From: Aquabacterium sp. OR-4
GTDB taxonomy: Bacteria; Pseudomonadota; Gammaproteobacteria; Burkholderiales; Burkholderiaceae_C
NCBI RefSeq assembly: GCF_025290835.2
Contig: NZ_JAOCQD020000001.1
Span: forward strand, 124,001-188,000
DNA: 64,000 nucleotides
Reading direction: 5' to 3'
Shown in pieces: positions 1 through 8,285 of this stretch (positions within the stretch are counted from its first letter, which is position 1; each line of letters begins with the position of its first letter). The translations under genes and the position numbers were made by a program. The notes below the pieces were generated by a model. That model was given only the letters and a program-made list of their open reading frames with translations, made no database searches and was not told the origin of the DNA.

Positions 1-331
1 AAGCGTCGTAGCCGCTGAAGCCGGCGCGCACCTGGGCCTCGTCCAGCCCGGTGTGCATGGCGATCTTGGCGCGCGCGGTGCGCGGGTTCTGGCGCAGCGC
101 ACGGCCCAGCGCCATGCCGTCCAGGCCCGGCATCTCGACATCCAGCACAAAGGCGTCAAAGCGGTGGCGGCCCACCGCCTCCAGCGCGGCCAGGCCGCTG
201 TCGGCCGTCTGCACGCAGTAGCCCATGGCCTCGAGCGTGGCGCACATCACCGCCCGCGTGGCGGCACAGTCATCCACGGTGAGGATGCTGCGCTGGGCGG
301 CAGACGGCCGCGGATCGGCAGGCAGGGACAT
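1..331 (-). CDS. Response regulator receiver protein, C-terminal part beyond window
   Basis: The leftward reading frame starts at the ATG complementary to 329-331 and runs off the left edge, so only about 110 residues are visible. After a short disordered leader it gives ILTVDDCAATRAVM, the beta1 strand plus acidic pair of a CheY-like receiver domain, then FDAFVLDVEMPGLDGMAL, where the Asp in VLDVEMPG is the expected phosphoacceptor, and a beta4 strand with KIAMHTGLDE. These are seen directly. A receiver domain is phosphorylated by a sensor kinase and switches an attached or partner output. Whether an output domain follows cannot be seen. The start is the first in-frame ATG upstream of the conserved DD motif. 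No partner kinase lies in the window; the neighbouring hydrolase gene is 250 bp away and transcribed in the same direction. Confidence 0.85.
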   Translation of the reverse strand, partial: MSLPADPRPSAAQRSILTVDDCAATRAVMCATLEAMGYCVQTADSGLAALEAVGRHRFDAFVLDVEMPGLDGMALGRALRQNPRTARAKIAMHTGLDEAQVRAGFSGYDA

Positions 332-584
332 GCCGCTCAGCTTAGCGATTGGCCGCCGCGGCGAAAAGGGGCTGGCGCCGCGCTGCGGCGGCCAAGCCGG
401 GCTTGCTCAAAAATGCGGCAAAGGCCCCATCTGGCGGCGGCCTGGGGCCTGTCCAGAGCTTGGGCCCAGGTTGTGCACAGGCTTGTCACCAGCCCCGGGT
501 GGCCAGATTTTTTTCGATGTCCGACCCGGCAGCTTGGTGATATGAGCCGTTCGGCGCATGGCCTGGGGGCGGCGCCGGCGGCGT

Positions 585-1850
585 TCAGGCCGCGCTGTCC
601 ACCACCGCGGCATTGACCAGCGTGCGCAGCTCGCGCCGGATCGGGTACAGGCTGCTGGGCATCAGCTGGGTCATGAACACCACCGAGAGGTCTTCCACCG
701 GATCGACCCAGAACGCGGTGCTGGCTGCGCCGCCCCACCAGTACTCGCCCAGGCTGCCGGCGATGCCGGTGCGCGCCACGTCGGTGGTCATCGCAAAACC
801 CAGGCCGAAGCCGACGCCGCGGTACGGCGCTTCGGTGAACAGGCTCAGCGACACATCGGCCAGGTCGGCGCCGCCGGGCAGGTGGTTGCTGGTCATCAGC
901 GCCAGCGTCTTGGGGCCCAGCAGGCGCACGCCATCCAGTTCGCCGCCGCGGCGCAGGCATTCGCAAAAGCGCAGGTAGTCGGCCGCCGTGCCCACCAGGC
1001 CACCGCCGCCCGACGGGCAGCGCGTGGGCTCGCGGAAGCTGCGGCCGGGCAGCACGGCCAGCCGCCCGTCGGCACCGGCCAGGTAGCACTCGGCCAGCCG
1101 GTGGGCCTGCTCGTCGGACACATGGAAGGCCGTATCCACCATGCCCAGCGGGCCCAGGATGCGCTGCTGCAGAAAGTCGGCAAACGCCAGGCCCGAGATC
1201 TGCTCGACCAGGTAGCCCAGCACATCGGTGGCCACCGAGTAGTTGTAGGCCGTGCCGGGCGAAAACTCGAGCGGCACGGTGGCCAGCGCATCGACAAAAT
1301 CCTGCAGCCCGCCCTGTTGCTCGAAGGGCTCGAGCCGCGCCTTGCGGTAGGCCGCATCGACGCTGGTGCGCTGGTGGAAGCCGTAGCTCAGGCCGGCGGT
1401 GTGGCGCAGCAAATCGATCATGCGCATCGGCGCCGCGGTGGGCCGGGTGACCCAGCCGCCGCCGCCGCCCGGCACACCGGCGCCGCCGGCCTGGTACACG
1501 CCCAGGCCGCGCCACGACGGGATGAAGCGGTGCACCGGGTCGTCCAGCGCCACCCGGCCTTCTTCCACCAGCATCATGAAGGCCACGCTGGTGATCGGCT
1601 TGGTCATCGAGTAGATGCGCACGATCGTGTCCTCGGTCATCGCGCGACCCGGCACCTCACCACCGGGCAATACCGCGTGGCCCATCACGCTCTGGTGCAC
1701 GATCTGCCCATGGCGGGCCACCAGCAGCTGCGCATGCGGCAACCGCCCCGGCGCCACATAGCGCTCGTGCAAAAAACGGTCGATGCGCGCCAGGCGCTCG
1801 GCGCACAGGCCTTGCGAAGCGGGGCTGGCGGTGGGGAGAGTGGGCATCAA
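585..1850 (-). CDS. Serine hydrolase, beta-lactamase class C / EstB-type esterase
   Basis: This 421-residue protein has the serine beta-lactamase fold signature. YSMTKP near residue 81 contains the S-x-x-K nucleophile motif, YNYSVATDVLGYLV near residue 207 holds the Y-x-x tyrosine motif, and WWGGAAST near the C terminus occupies the position of the third H/K-x-G motif, as in EstB-type esterases where it is W-G-G. No signal peptide is visible, which argues for a cytoplasmic carboxylesterase rather than a periplasmic beta-lactamase. The substrate cannot be deduced; family members cleave short-chain esters or peptide-like amides. A glycine/proline-rich insertion (near residues 125-135) sits between the first and second motifs. 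The gene is alone: the flanking gaps are about 250 bp on each side and the next gene rightwards is divergent. Confidence 0.85.
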   Translation of the reverse strand: MMPTLPTASPASQGLCAERLARIDRFLHERYVAPGRLPHAQLLVARHGQIVHQSVMGHAVLPGGEVPGRAMTEDTIVRIYSMTKPITSVAFMMLVEEGRVALDDPVHRFIPSWRGLGVYQAGGAGVPGGGGGWVTRPTAAPMRMIDLLRHTAGLSYGFHQRTSVDAAYRKARLEPFEQQGGLQDFVDALATVPLEFSPGTAYNYSVATDVLGYLVEQISGLAFADFLQQRILGPLGMVDTAFHVSDEQAHRLAECYLAGADGRLAVLPGRSFREPTRCPSGGGGLVGTAADYLRFCECLRRGGELDGVRLLGPKTLALMTSNHLPGGADLADVSLSLFTEAPYRGVGFGLGFAMTTDVARTGIAGSLGEYWWGGAASTAFWVDPVEDLSVVFMTQLMPSSLYPIRRELRTLVNAAVVDSAA

Positions 1851-1967
1851 GGCTCCGGGTCAGTCGGCCATCGGGCCCGCATGGTGGCCGGGCCTGGGCC
1901 GCCCGTCAGTCATGCCGGCGACCCGGCCCGGGGCCGGCCTGACCGGGCCGGGCGAACCGCCGCGTGG

Positions 1968-2027
1968 GCAGCCACATGGGCGGCCACATGGGCCGCCAAA
2001 TGTGCCGCCACACGGGCCGGCACACGG
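1968..2027. repeat. Five degenerate 12-bp tandem repeats in an intergenic region
   Basis: Between the two divergent hydrolase genes the sequence reads as five consecutive 12-bp units of the form G-C-(A/G/C)-G-C-C-A-C-A-T-G-G, starting at 1968, 1980, 1992, 2004 and 2016, each differing by one to four bases. The intervening stretch 1851-2125 has no other feature I can support. A similar run of 12-bp units occurs at 40099-40170. Confidence 0.7.
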
Positions 2028-2125
2028 ACGTGGCCATCCGCAAGCCCCGGCGCCAGGCCGCATCACGGTGTGCCCATTCGCGCCCAGAATGGCGGCTGTT
2101 GCCGGCCTGCACCCACCCACACACC

Positions 2126-2764
2126 ATGCTTCGCTACGAAACCATCCCCGTCACGCCCTTCGAGCAGAACTGCTCGCTGCTGTGGTGCACCGACACGCTG
2201 GAGGCCGCGGTGGTCGACCCCGGGGGTGATCTCGAGCGCATCCGGGCGGCCGTGGCGCGCCATGGCGTCGCGCTCAAGCAGATCCTGCTCACGCATGCGC
2301 ACATCGACCATGCCGGCGGCACCGGCACGCTGGCGCGCGAGCTGGGGCTGCCCATCGTGGGCCCGCACCCGGGCGACCAGTTCTGGATCGACGGCCTGGC
2401 GCAGCAGGCGCAGATGTTCGGCTTCAAGCCGGCCGAGCCCTTCACGCCCACGCGCTGGCTGGCCGATGGCGACACGGTGCAGGTGGGCCGCGTGACGCTG
2501 AACGTGCGCCACTGCCCGGGCCACACGCCGGGGCATGTGGTGTTTCACGACCCGGGCACGCAGCGCGCGTTCGTGGGCGATGTGCTGTTTGCCGGCAGCA
2601 TCGGCCGCACCGATTTTCCGGGCGGCCACCACCCCACGCTGATCAGCAGCATCACCGAGCGGCTGTGGCCGATGGGCGACGACACGGTGTTCATCCCGGG
2701 CCACGGGCCCGAAAGCAGCTTCGGCGACGAGCGGCGCCACAACCCCTACGTGGCCGGCACCTGA
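2126..2764 (+). CDS. MBL-fold metallo-hydrolase, glyoxalase II-like
   Basis: A 212-residue metallo-beta-lactamase-fold protein of the glyoxalase II / YcbL type. The metal-binding motif T-H-A-H-I-D-H-A-G-G lies at residues 56-65, a further His is in the CPGHTPGH segment, the bridging Asp is in FVGDVLF and the last His in IPGHGPES. Length matches the short YcbL-like members (about 210 residues) that lack the C-terminal domain of true glyoxalase II. The family hydrolyses thioesters such as S-lactoylglutathione; the exact substrate is not shown by the sequence. I chose ATG 2126 because it gives the conserved N terminus MLRYETIPVTPF; the open frame extends upstream only through the repetitive intergenic sequence. 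No obvious partner gene. Confidence 0.9.
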   Translation: MLRYETIPVTPFEQNCSLLWCTDTLEAAVVDPGGDLERIRAAVARHGVALKQILLTHAHIDHAGGTGTLARELGLPIVGPHPGDQFWIDGLAQQAQMFGFKPAEPFTPTRWLADGDTVQVGRVTLNVRHCPGHTPGHVVFHDPGTQRAFVGDVLFAGSIGRTDFPGGHHPTLISSITERLWPMGDDTVFIPGHGPESSFGDERRHNPYVAGT

Positions 2765-2830
2765 GGCGGCGGCCGGGAGCCGCGCCGCGCTGTCGGGCGG
2801 GTTCAGGGCCGGTGCCGGGCGGGCCGGCGG

Positions 2831-2847
2831 CTGTGAATTTGTCACAG
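2831..2847. promoter_or_regulatory. Palindrome CTGTGA-N5-TCACAG upstream of the PAS/LuxR gene
   Basis: CTGTGAATTTGTCACAG is a perfect inverted repeat with 6-bp arms and a 5-bp centre, 115 bp before the ATG at 2963. It resembles a CRP-type site (TGTGA-N6-TCACA) but the spacer is one base short, so binding by a Crp-family protein is only a possibility. It is one of the few A/T-containing tracts in this gap. Confidence 0.4.
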
Positions 2848-2962
2848 CGGGCGGGGGCGCCAGTTCACCAAACCGGGGGAGTGCCGGCACCTAAGCTGCC
2901 GGCATGGCGCATAGCCGTGCCGTCGGCACATGCAGGGCGCCCTTCACGCAGGAGTGATCACC

Positions 2963-3766
2963 ATGCTGGATCTGCACGACACCCGCAGCGCGCACGTGGC
3001 CGAGTTCTATGCCGGCTTTGCCGCCACCCTGCCCGCCACGCGCAGCCGCGGCTATGCCGGCCCCGAGCGCCGCGGCGCGGCCTCGCAGCAACACCGCCGC
3101 ATGGCGCAGATGCTGGACACGCTGGATCACGGCCTGCTGCTGGTGGATGCCGAGGGCCGCATTGCGCACCTGAACAAGGCCGCCCGCCGCGACCTGGACA
3201 GCCAGCATCCGCTGCAACTGGCCGGCGACCACCTGGGCACCCGCCAGAGCGCCGACTCGGTGCCGCTGCGCGAGGCGCTGCAGGGTGCCGCACACCGCGG
3301 CCTGCGCCGCCTGCTGATGCTGGGTGAAGGCCGCCAGCGCGTCAGCGTGGCCGTGGTGCCGCTGGCGCCGCTGGGCACCGAAAGCCAGCACGGCGTGGCC
3401 CTGCTGCTGGGCCGCCGCCAGGTGTGCGAGGAGCTCACGGTCGACTGGTATGCCCGCGCCCACAACCTGACCATGGCCGAGACCGCGGTCATCAAGGGCC
3501 TGTGCGCCGATTTCACGCCGCAGGAGATCGCCCAGCGCCAGGGCGTGGGTCTGGCCACCATCCGCACCCAGATCGGCAGCATCCGCCAGAAGACCGGCGC
3601 CGGCAGCATCCGCGCGCTGGTGCGCCAGGTGTCGCTGCTGCCGCCGCTGGTCAGCGCGCTGCAGGCCCCGGCGGCGGCGGCAGCCGCCCCGGCCGGCGCC
3701 GAGCCCGCGCGTGCCGCGGCCACCGGCCCGACGGTGCGCGCCAACGGCCGCGCGCTGCACGCCTGA
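2963..3766 (+). CDS. PAS-like / LuxR-type helix-turn-helix transcriptional regulator
   Basis: A 267-residue regulator. Residues about 45-150 (LDTLDHGLLLVDAEGRIAHLNKAA and following) have the shape of a PAS sensory domain, and residues about 170-230 (LTMAETAVIKGLCADFTPQEIAQRQGVGLATIRTQ in two halves) form a LuxR/GerE helix-turn-helix. An Ala/Pro-rich tail follows. No transmembrane segment is present, so it should act in the cytoplasm on an unknown small signal or redox cue. ATG 2963 was chosen over an ATG 33 bp upstream because AGGAG at 2950-2954 is spaced correctly for it. The next gene, 112 bp downstream in the same direction, is a Crp/Fnr regulator, an arrangement that suggests a small regulatory locus. 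Confidence 0.85.
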   Translation: MLDLHDTRSAHVAEFYAGFAATLPATRSRGYAGPERRGAASQQHRRMAQMLDTLDHGLLLVDAEGRIAHLNKAARRDLDSQHPLQLAGDHLGTRQSADSVPLREALQGAAHRGLRRLLMLGEGRQRVSVAVVPLAPLGTESQHGVALLLGRRQVCEELTVDWYARAHNLTMAETAVIKGLCADFTPQEIAQRQGVGLATIRTQIGSIRQKTGAGSIRALVRQVSLLPPLVSALQAPAAAAAAPAGAEPARAAATGPTVRANGRALHA

Positions 3767-3878
3767 GCGCCGGCTGGCGCCGCGCGGCCCGTGTCGCGCG
3801 CGCCACGGCGGCAGGCATGCCACCCAGGTAGCATGCGCGGCGTGCGCCGGCCACCCACGGCCGGCGCAGTGCCTGCCC

Positions 3879-4565
3879 ATGGTTACCGCCAACGAATCCC
3901 CTCCGCTTGCCGCCCCGCCCGCTGCCGGCCCTGCCGATGCCAGCGGCGCGACCATGTCTGACGCGCTGCGGGCGCTGGCCGCGCGCGGCGAGACACGGCG
4001 CTACCGCAAGGGCACGCTGCTGATCCAGGAGGGGGACCATGGCGACACGCTGTTCATCATCCTCAGCGGCCGGCTGCGGGCGTTCAGCGCCGGCGACAAC
4101 GACCGCGAGATCACCTACGGCGTCTACGGCCCCGGCGAGTACCTGGGCGAGATCAGCCTGGACGGCGGCCCGCGCTCGGCCAGCGTGATCACGCTCGAGA
4201 CCACGCAGTGCGCGGTGGTGAGCCGGCGCACGCTGGAGCGCTTCATCTCCGAGCGGCCCGAGTTCGCGTTCGAGCTGCTGGCCAAGGTGATCCGCCGTGC
4301 CCGCGCGGCCACGCTGAACGCGCGGCAACTGGCGCTGAACGACGTGTACGGCCGCCTGCGCCTGCTGCTGGCCGAGCTGTCGCAGCCGCTGGACGACGGC
4401 AGCCGCCGCGTCGGCGAACGGCTCACGCACCAGGAGATGGCGCACCGCCTGGGCTGCTCGCGCGAGATGGTGAGCCGGCTGATGAAGGATCTGGAGCGCG
4501 GTGGCTACATCACGCTGCAGGACGCGCGCATCCACGTTCTGAAGGCCTTGCCGCAGCGGTGGTGA
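3879..4565 (+). CDS. Crp/Fnr-family transcriptional regulator
   Basis: A 228-residue Crp/Fnr protein: cyclic-nucleotide-binding beta-roll at about residues 40-140 and winged helix at about 165-222. The binding pocket keeps GEISLDGGPRSASV, matching the Glu and Arg-Ser that hold cAMP in CRP. There is no N-terminal cysteine cluster, so it is not an oxygen-sensing Fe-S FNR. The recognition helix reads CSREMVSRLMKDLE: the Arg-Glu pair is CRP-like while the Ser-Arg is FNR-like. It is therefore a candidate for the TGTGA-type sites in the window, with recognition of TTGA-type sites also possible. The start ATG 3879 yields a Pro/Ala-rich leader; the Met at residue 26 is an alternative. Convergent with the M48 protease, 17 bp apart. 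Confidence 0.88.
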   Translation: MVTANESPPLAAPPAAGPADASGATMSDALRALAARGETRRYRKGTLLIQEGDHGDTLFIILSGRLRAFSAGDNDREITYGVYGPGEYLGEISLDGGPRSASVITLETTQCAVVSRRTLERFISERPEFAFELLAKVIRRARAATLNARQLALNDVYGRLRLLLAELSQPLDDGSRRVGERLTHQEMAHRLGCSREMVSRLMKDLERGGYITLQDARIHVLKALPQRW

Positions 4566-4582
4566 CTGACGGCCCCGGTTGG

Positions 4583-5506
4583 TCAGGCGGCCGGCGCGCC
4601 GAAATGCTGGTCGGGCTTGGCCGCGGCCTCGTACATCGGGTCGACTCGCGGGTAGCGCGCCTCGATCTCGCGGATGCGTGATTCGCCCGACGGGTGCGTG
4701 GACAGCCACTGCGGCGGCGCGCCCTTGTTGGCGGCCAGCATCTTGCGCCACAGCGAGGCGCCGGCGCTGGGCTTGTAGCCGGCCTTGGCCGAGAGGATCA
4801 GGCCCAGCGCGTCGGCCTCGGATTCGTCATCGCGCGAGAAGCGCAGCGTGAGCAGCTGGCCGCCGATACCGGCCGCGGTGCGGCCCAGGTCGCCCAGGCC
4901 GAACAGCGCCGCGCCCAGCTCGATGGCCCCGCGCGTGGCCATGGTCTTGCCCATGCGCTCGCGCGCGTGCTCCAGCAGCGCATGCGCCACCTCGTGGCCC
5001 ATGATCACCGCCACCTCGTCGTCGTCGAGCTTGAGCTGGTTGAGGATGCCGAAGTAGAAGGCGATCTTGCCGCCGGGCATGCAGAAGGCGTTGAGGTCCT
5101 TGCTGCCGATCAGGTTGACCTCCCAGCGCCAGTCCTTGGCGCGCGGGTTGCAGTCGAAGGTGAGCGGGATGATGCGGTTGGCGATGTAGCGCAGGCGCTT
5201 GACCTGCGGATGGTCCTTGCCCGCCAGGCCCTGCTGGCCGCCGGCCTGCTGCAGCATCTGGCGGTACTGCTGGCTGGCGCCCTGCTCGATCTGGTCGGCG
5301 CCGGTCAGCTTGGCAAAACCCGAGCGCTTGCACTCGGGCTCGGCGGCCAGCGCCGGCAGGCCGGTGGTGGCGGCCAGCACGCCGGCGCCCAGCAGTGCGC
5401 CGCCCATGCGGCGGCGGGCATGCAGCGCGCAGCGGCAGCCCTCGGCATGGCGGGCCAGCGCGGGCAGGGCCACCTGCGCATCGGTGCGAAACAGGGTGTC
5501 GGTCAT
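4583..5506 (-). CDS. M48-family metalloprotease, LoiP/YggG-like
   Basis: A 307-residue zinc metallopeptidase. HEVAH at residues 171-175 is the HExxH zinc motif and DESEAD near residue 229 supplies the third ligand. Residues 31-54 (RRRMGG followed by LLGAGVLAATTGLPALA) form a signal sequence with a twin-arginine-like start, after an unusually long, Cys-rich n-region (CRC). This places the enzyme in the periplasm or membrane, as for LoiP/BepA-type proteases that degrade misfolded envelope proteins. Length (about 250-310) and domain order match the family. The ATG complementary to 5504-5506 is the first in frame. Upstream neighbour on the same strand is the AmpG-like permease, 58 bp away, possibly cotranscribed. 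Confidence 0.9.
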   Translation of the reverse strand: MTDTLFRTDAQVALPALARHAEGCRCALHARRRMGGALLGAGVLAATTGLPALAAEPECKRSGFAKLTGADQIEQGASQQYRQMLQQAGGQQGLAGKDHPQVKRLRYIANRIIPLTFDCNPRAKDWRWEVNLIGSKDLNAFCMPGGKIAFYFGILNQLKLDDDEVAVIMGHEVAHALLEHARERMGKTMATRGAIELGAALFGLGDLGRTAAGIGGQLLTLRFSRDDESEADALGLILSAKAGYKPSAGASLWRKMLAANKGAPPQWLSTHPSGESRIREIEARYPRVDPMYEAAAKPDQHFGAPAA

Positions 5507-5564
5507 CGTCGGCTTCTCGTCGTCGCGGCTGTCGTCGCCCTAGATGGGGGCGCCGGGCCGAGTG

Positions 5565-7190
5565 TCAATCATCGCGCGGCGCGGCGGCGGCCGCTTCCAG
5601 CCGCCGCACGGTGCCACGCAAGAACCACAGCATGCCCAACGCCGGCAGGGCCGCCACGGTGGACACGATGAAAAATGCCGGCCAGCCGATGGATTCGGCC
5701 AGCACCCCGGCCAGCGGCCCCACCCACACCCGGCCCACCGAGGAAAAGGCGCTCAGCATCGCAAACTGCGTGGCGGTGAAGCGCTGCTGCGTCAGGCTCA
5801 TCAAGAAGGCCAGGAAGGCCGCCGTGCCCATGCCGCCGGCGATGTTGTCGACGGCGATCACCGCCAGCAGCGAACCATCCACCGGCGTGGCCTGCTTGAG
5901 CGCCACGAAGCCCCAGTCGAAGGCCGGCAGCAGCACCGTGCCCAGCGTGCCCTTGCCATGGGCGGCCAGCCACCAGTAGCCCAGGTTGCTGAGCATCTGC
6001 AGCACACCAAAGGCCAGCAGCGCGCGCCACAGGCCCAGGCGCAGCATCAGCAGGCCGCCGGCCAGCGCGCCGCCGATGGTGAGCCACAGGCCCAGCACCT
6101 TGTTGACCACGCCCACCTCGGCCGAGCTGAAGGCCATGGCCTTGAGCAAGAAGGGCGTGACCAGGGCGATGGCAAAGGCGTCGCCCAGCTTGTAGAGCAC
6201 GATGAACAGCAGAAACAGGCCCGCGCCGGGCTGGCTGAAATAGGCGCCCAGGCCGTTCAGCAGGGTTTGAAACCGCGCCGCGCGGGCTGTCCAGGCCGCC
6301 AGCGGCAGCGTGAAGCCCAGGCCCAGCAGCAGCGCCACCAGGTCGATCCAGCGCGCCTGCAGCGTGGGCGCCAGCGTGCTGCCGGCCAGCCAGGGCCCCA
6401 GCACGGCCGCGGCCGCGGGCGTGAACACCTGCTGCGTGGCCAGGTAGCCGGTGGCCACCGCCAGCAGCACGGCCAGAAAGCCCAGCACGTCCTGCCGGCC
6501 GGCCACGGCCGGGGCGGCCTCACCGGCGGCCAGCGGGGGCAGCGGCGGCAGGCGCGGCAGCAGCAGCAGCGAGATGGCCGCCGCGCCGGCCATGGCCAGC
6601 GCCATCCAGCGGTAGACCTCGGGCCAGCTCAGGCCGCCGCCCTGCACCGGATCGGTCCAGATCATGGCCAGCCCGCCCGACACCACCATGGCCGCGCGGT
6701 AGCCGGCCACGTTGAGCGATGAGCCCAGCCCGCGCTCGGCCGGCGCCAGCAGATCGGTGCGGTAGGCGTCGATGACCACGTCGTGCGAGGCCGACAGAAA
6801 GGCCACCAGCACCGCCAGCAGCGCAAACATCTGCAGCGCGCCGGGCGGGCCGATGGGCGTGAGCGCGGCCATCGCCACCAGGCCGGCGGCCAGCGCCAGC
6901 TGCGTGAGCACCAGCCAGCCGCGCCGCCGCCCCAGCAGGCCCACGGCGGGCTCGAAGCGGTCCATCAGCGGCGCCCACAGGAACTTGAAGGTGTAGGGCA
7001 GGCCCACCAGGCTGAGAAAGCCGATGGTGGCCACATCCAGCCCCGAGCCGCTGAGCCAGACCTGCAGCGCCTGGCCGGTGAGCGCCAGCGGCAGGCCCGA
7101 GGCAAAGCCCAGCAGGGCGACGACGGCAAGGCGGTACAGCGCGGCGCCGGAAGGGCGGGCCCGGCGCTCGGCGGGCAGGAGTTCGGGCAT
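5565..7190 (-). CDS. ampG: AmpG-like MFS muropeptide permease
   Basis: A 541-residue major facilitator with about 12-14 hydrophobic segments. The beginning (YRLAVVALLGFASGLPLAL, then GFLSLVGLPYTFKFLWAPLMDRF) is the hallmark of AmpG, the inner-membrane permease importing anhydro-muropeptides during cell-wall recycling. The segment AFLSASHDVVIDAYRTDLL is also typical. I chose ATG 7190, which gives MPELLPAERR, rather than the upstream GTG that would add a charged, non-conserved leader. The C-terminal stretch after residue 530 is short and charged. No beta-lactamase gene of the AmpC/AmpR type is adjacent, so a recycling role is more likely than induced resistance. The gene lies 69 bp downstream of the anti-sigma factor gene on the same strand. 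Confidence 0.88.
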   Translation of the reverse strand: MPELLPAERRARPSGAALYRLAVVALLGFASGLPLALTGQALQVWLSGSGLDVATIGFLSLVGLPYTFKFLWAPLMDRFEPAVGLLGRRRGWLVLTQLALAAGLVAMAALTPIGPPGALQMFALLAVLVAFLSASHDVVIDAYRTDLLAPAERGLGSSLNVAGYRAAMVVSGGLAMIWTDPVQGGGLSWPEVYRWMALAMAGAAAISLLLLPRLPPLPPLAAGEAAPAVAGRQDVLGFLAVLLAVATGYLATQQVFTPAAAAVLGPWLAGSTLAPTLQARWIDLVALLLGLGFTLPLAAWTARAARFQTLLNGLGAYFSQPGAGLFLLFIVLYKLGDAFAIALVTPFLLKAMAFSSAEVGVVNKVLGLWLTIGGALAGGLLMLRLGLWRALLAFGVLQMLSNLGYWWLAAHGKGTLGTVLLPAFDWGFVALKQATPVDGSLLAVIAVDNIAGGMGTAAFLAFLMSLTQQRFTATQFAMLSAFSSVGRVWVGPLAGVLAESIGWPAFFIVSTVAALPALGMLWFLRGTVRRLEAAAAAPRDD

Positions 7191-7259
7191 CGGGCTGATT
7201 CTAGGGACGGCACCCGCGGAACCCGCCGCACGCCCGCACACCCGCAAACCCGCACGGCC

Positions 7260-8150
7260 TCAGGATGCCGGCTGCGAGGCGCCCCCGGCCGGCGCGGGCA
7301 CGATGCCGCCTTCGGCCTGCTTGTACACCGCCTGGGCCAGCGCCAGCAGGCGCTCCTTGGGCAGGTTGCCCACCAGCGCGCAGCCGAAACCGTCTTCGGT
7401 CCAGTAGAACAGGCCCAGCTCGCCGTCGCGCTGGTAGCGGAAGGCGGTGGCGGCGCCGGCCTCCGGGCGGCGCAGGTAGACGGTGACCCGCTGGCCGGCG
7501 CTGTTCTGGTACATCAGCTGGGCGCTGGGGCCGGCGGCATCGGGCAGCAGGCGCCCGCCCACCAGCTCGAAGCCCTGGGCGCGCAGGTCGAACAGCCGCA
7601 CCGCCATGCCCAGGCGCTTGGACAGCCAGCGCGCCAGGTGCTCTTCCTGCGCGCGCTGCTCGGCGGCGCTGCCCTGGGCCACGTTGACCTCCACCGGATG
7701 GCGCACCTCGGGCGCATACACCGCGTGGGCCACGGCGGCGCGGTGCGTCCAGGCCAGCGGCGAGGGCCGCGTCCAGCCGCGCGCCTGCAGCGCCACCTGC
7801 AGCGCGGGCGAGCTCCACACCGCACCGGCCCCCAGCAGGCCGCCCAGCACGCCGCCGGCCAGCAGCAGGCCGGCGGCCAGCGCCAGCGGCAGGCGCCGGC
7901 GGGCGGCCGGCCCGGGCGCCGCGGCCGGCGCGGTGAGCCGCCGGCGCCAGGCCTCGGGCAGCGGCTCGTCGGCAACGGGCGCGAAACGGGCGCGCAGCGC
8001 GTCGCGGTCGGCGGCCCACAGGCGCACGCGGGCGGCGTCTTCGGGGTGCTCGCGCAGCCAGGCGTCCACAGCGGCGGCGGCGGCGGCGTCGAGCTCGCCG
8101 TCCAGCCAGGCCGAGAGGTGTTCGTCGTCGGGGGGTCTCGCGCTGTCCAT
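7260..8150 (-). CDS. Anti-sigma factor, single transmembrane helix
   Basis: A 296-residue protein with a cytoplasmic N terminus DDEHLSAWLDGELDAA that matches the anti-sigma N-terminal domain of RskA/ChrR-like factors. There is no HxxxCxxC zinc motif. A charged RRR precedes one hydrophobic helix at about residues 88-108 (LPLALAAGLLLAGGVLGGLLG), then about 185 periplasmic residues with no family I recognise. It follows the ECF sigma gene by 135 bp on the same strand, the usual arrangement for a sigma factor held inactive at the membrane. The signal sensed is unknown. The ATG at 8150 gives MDSARPPDDEH; a longer frame upstream is only intergenic sequence. Confidence 0.85.
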   Translation of the reverse strand: MDSARPPDDEHLSAWLDGELDAAAAAAVDAWLREHPEDAARVRLWAADRDALRARFAPVADEPLPEAWRRRLTAPAAAPGPAARRRLPLALAAGLLLAGGVLGGLLGAGAVWSSPALQVALQARGWTRPSPLAWTHRAAVAHAVYAPEVRHPVEVNVAQGSAAEQRAQEEHLARWLSKRLGMAVRLFDLRAQGFELVGGRLLPDAAGPSAQLMYQNSAGQRVTVYLRRPEAGAATAFRYQRDGELGLFYWTEDGFGCALVGNLPKERLLALAQAVYKQAEGGIVPAPAGGASQPAS

Positions 8151-8285
8151 GTCAATTGCTCCAAGCCACCGGCCGGCACCCAGGCCGCATGCACCGGTGC
8201 CCACCCGGCAACCGCCGGGCCGCCAGCGGCGCCGGCGCACCGGCGCCGCCCCCCGGGGGGGCGCATCCAGGCAGCGTCACGGGGC

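Noticed and set aside
511..520. T-run after a GC-rich stretch, possibly a terminator
   Set aside because: The preceding sequence gives only a 3-4 bp stem, too weak for an intrinsic terminator.
585..1850. Classification as a true AmpC beta-lactamase near ampG
   Set aside because: No signal peptide and an EstB-like third motif (WGG) indicate a cytoplasmic esterase; ampG is 4 kb away with no ampR.
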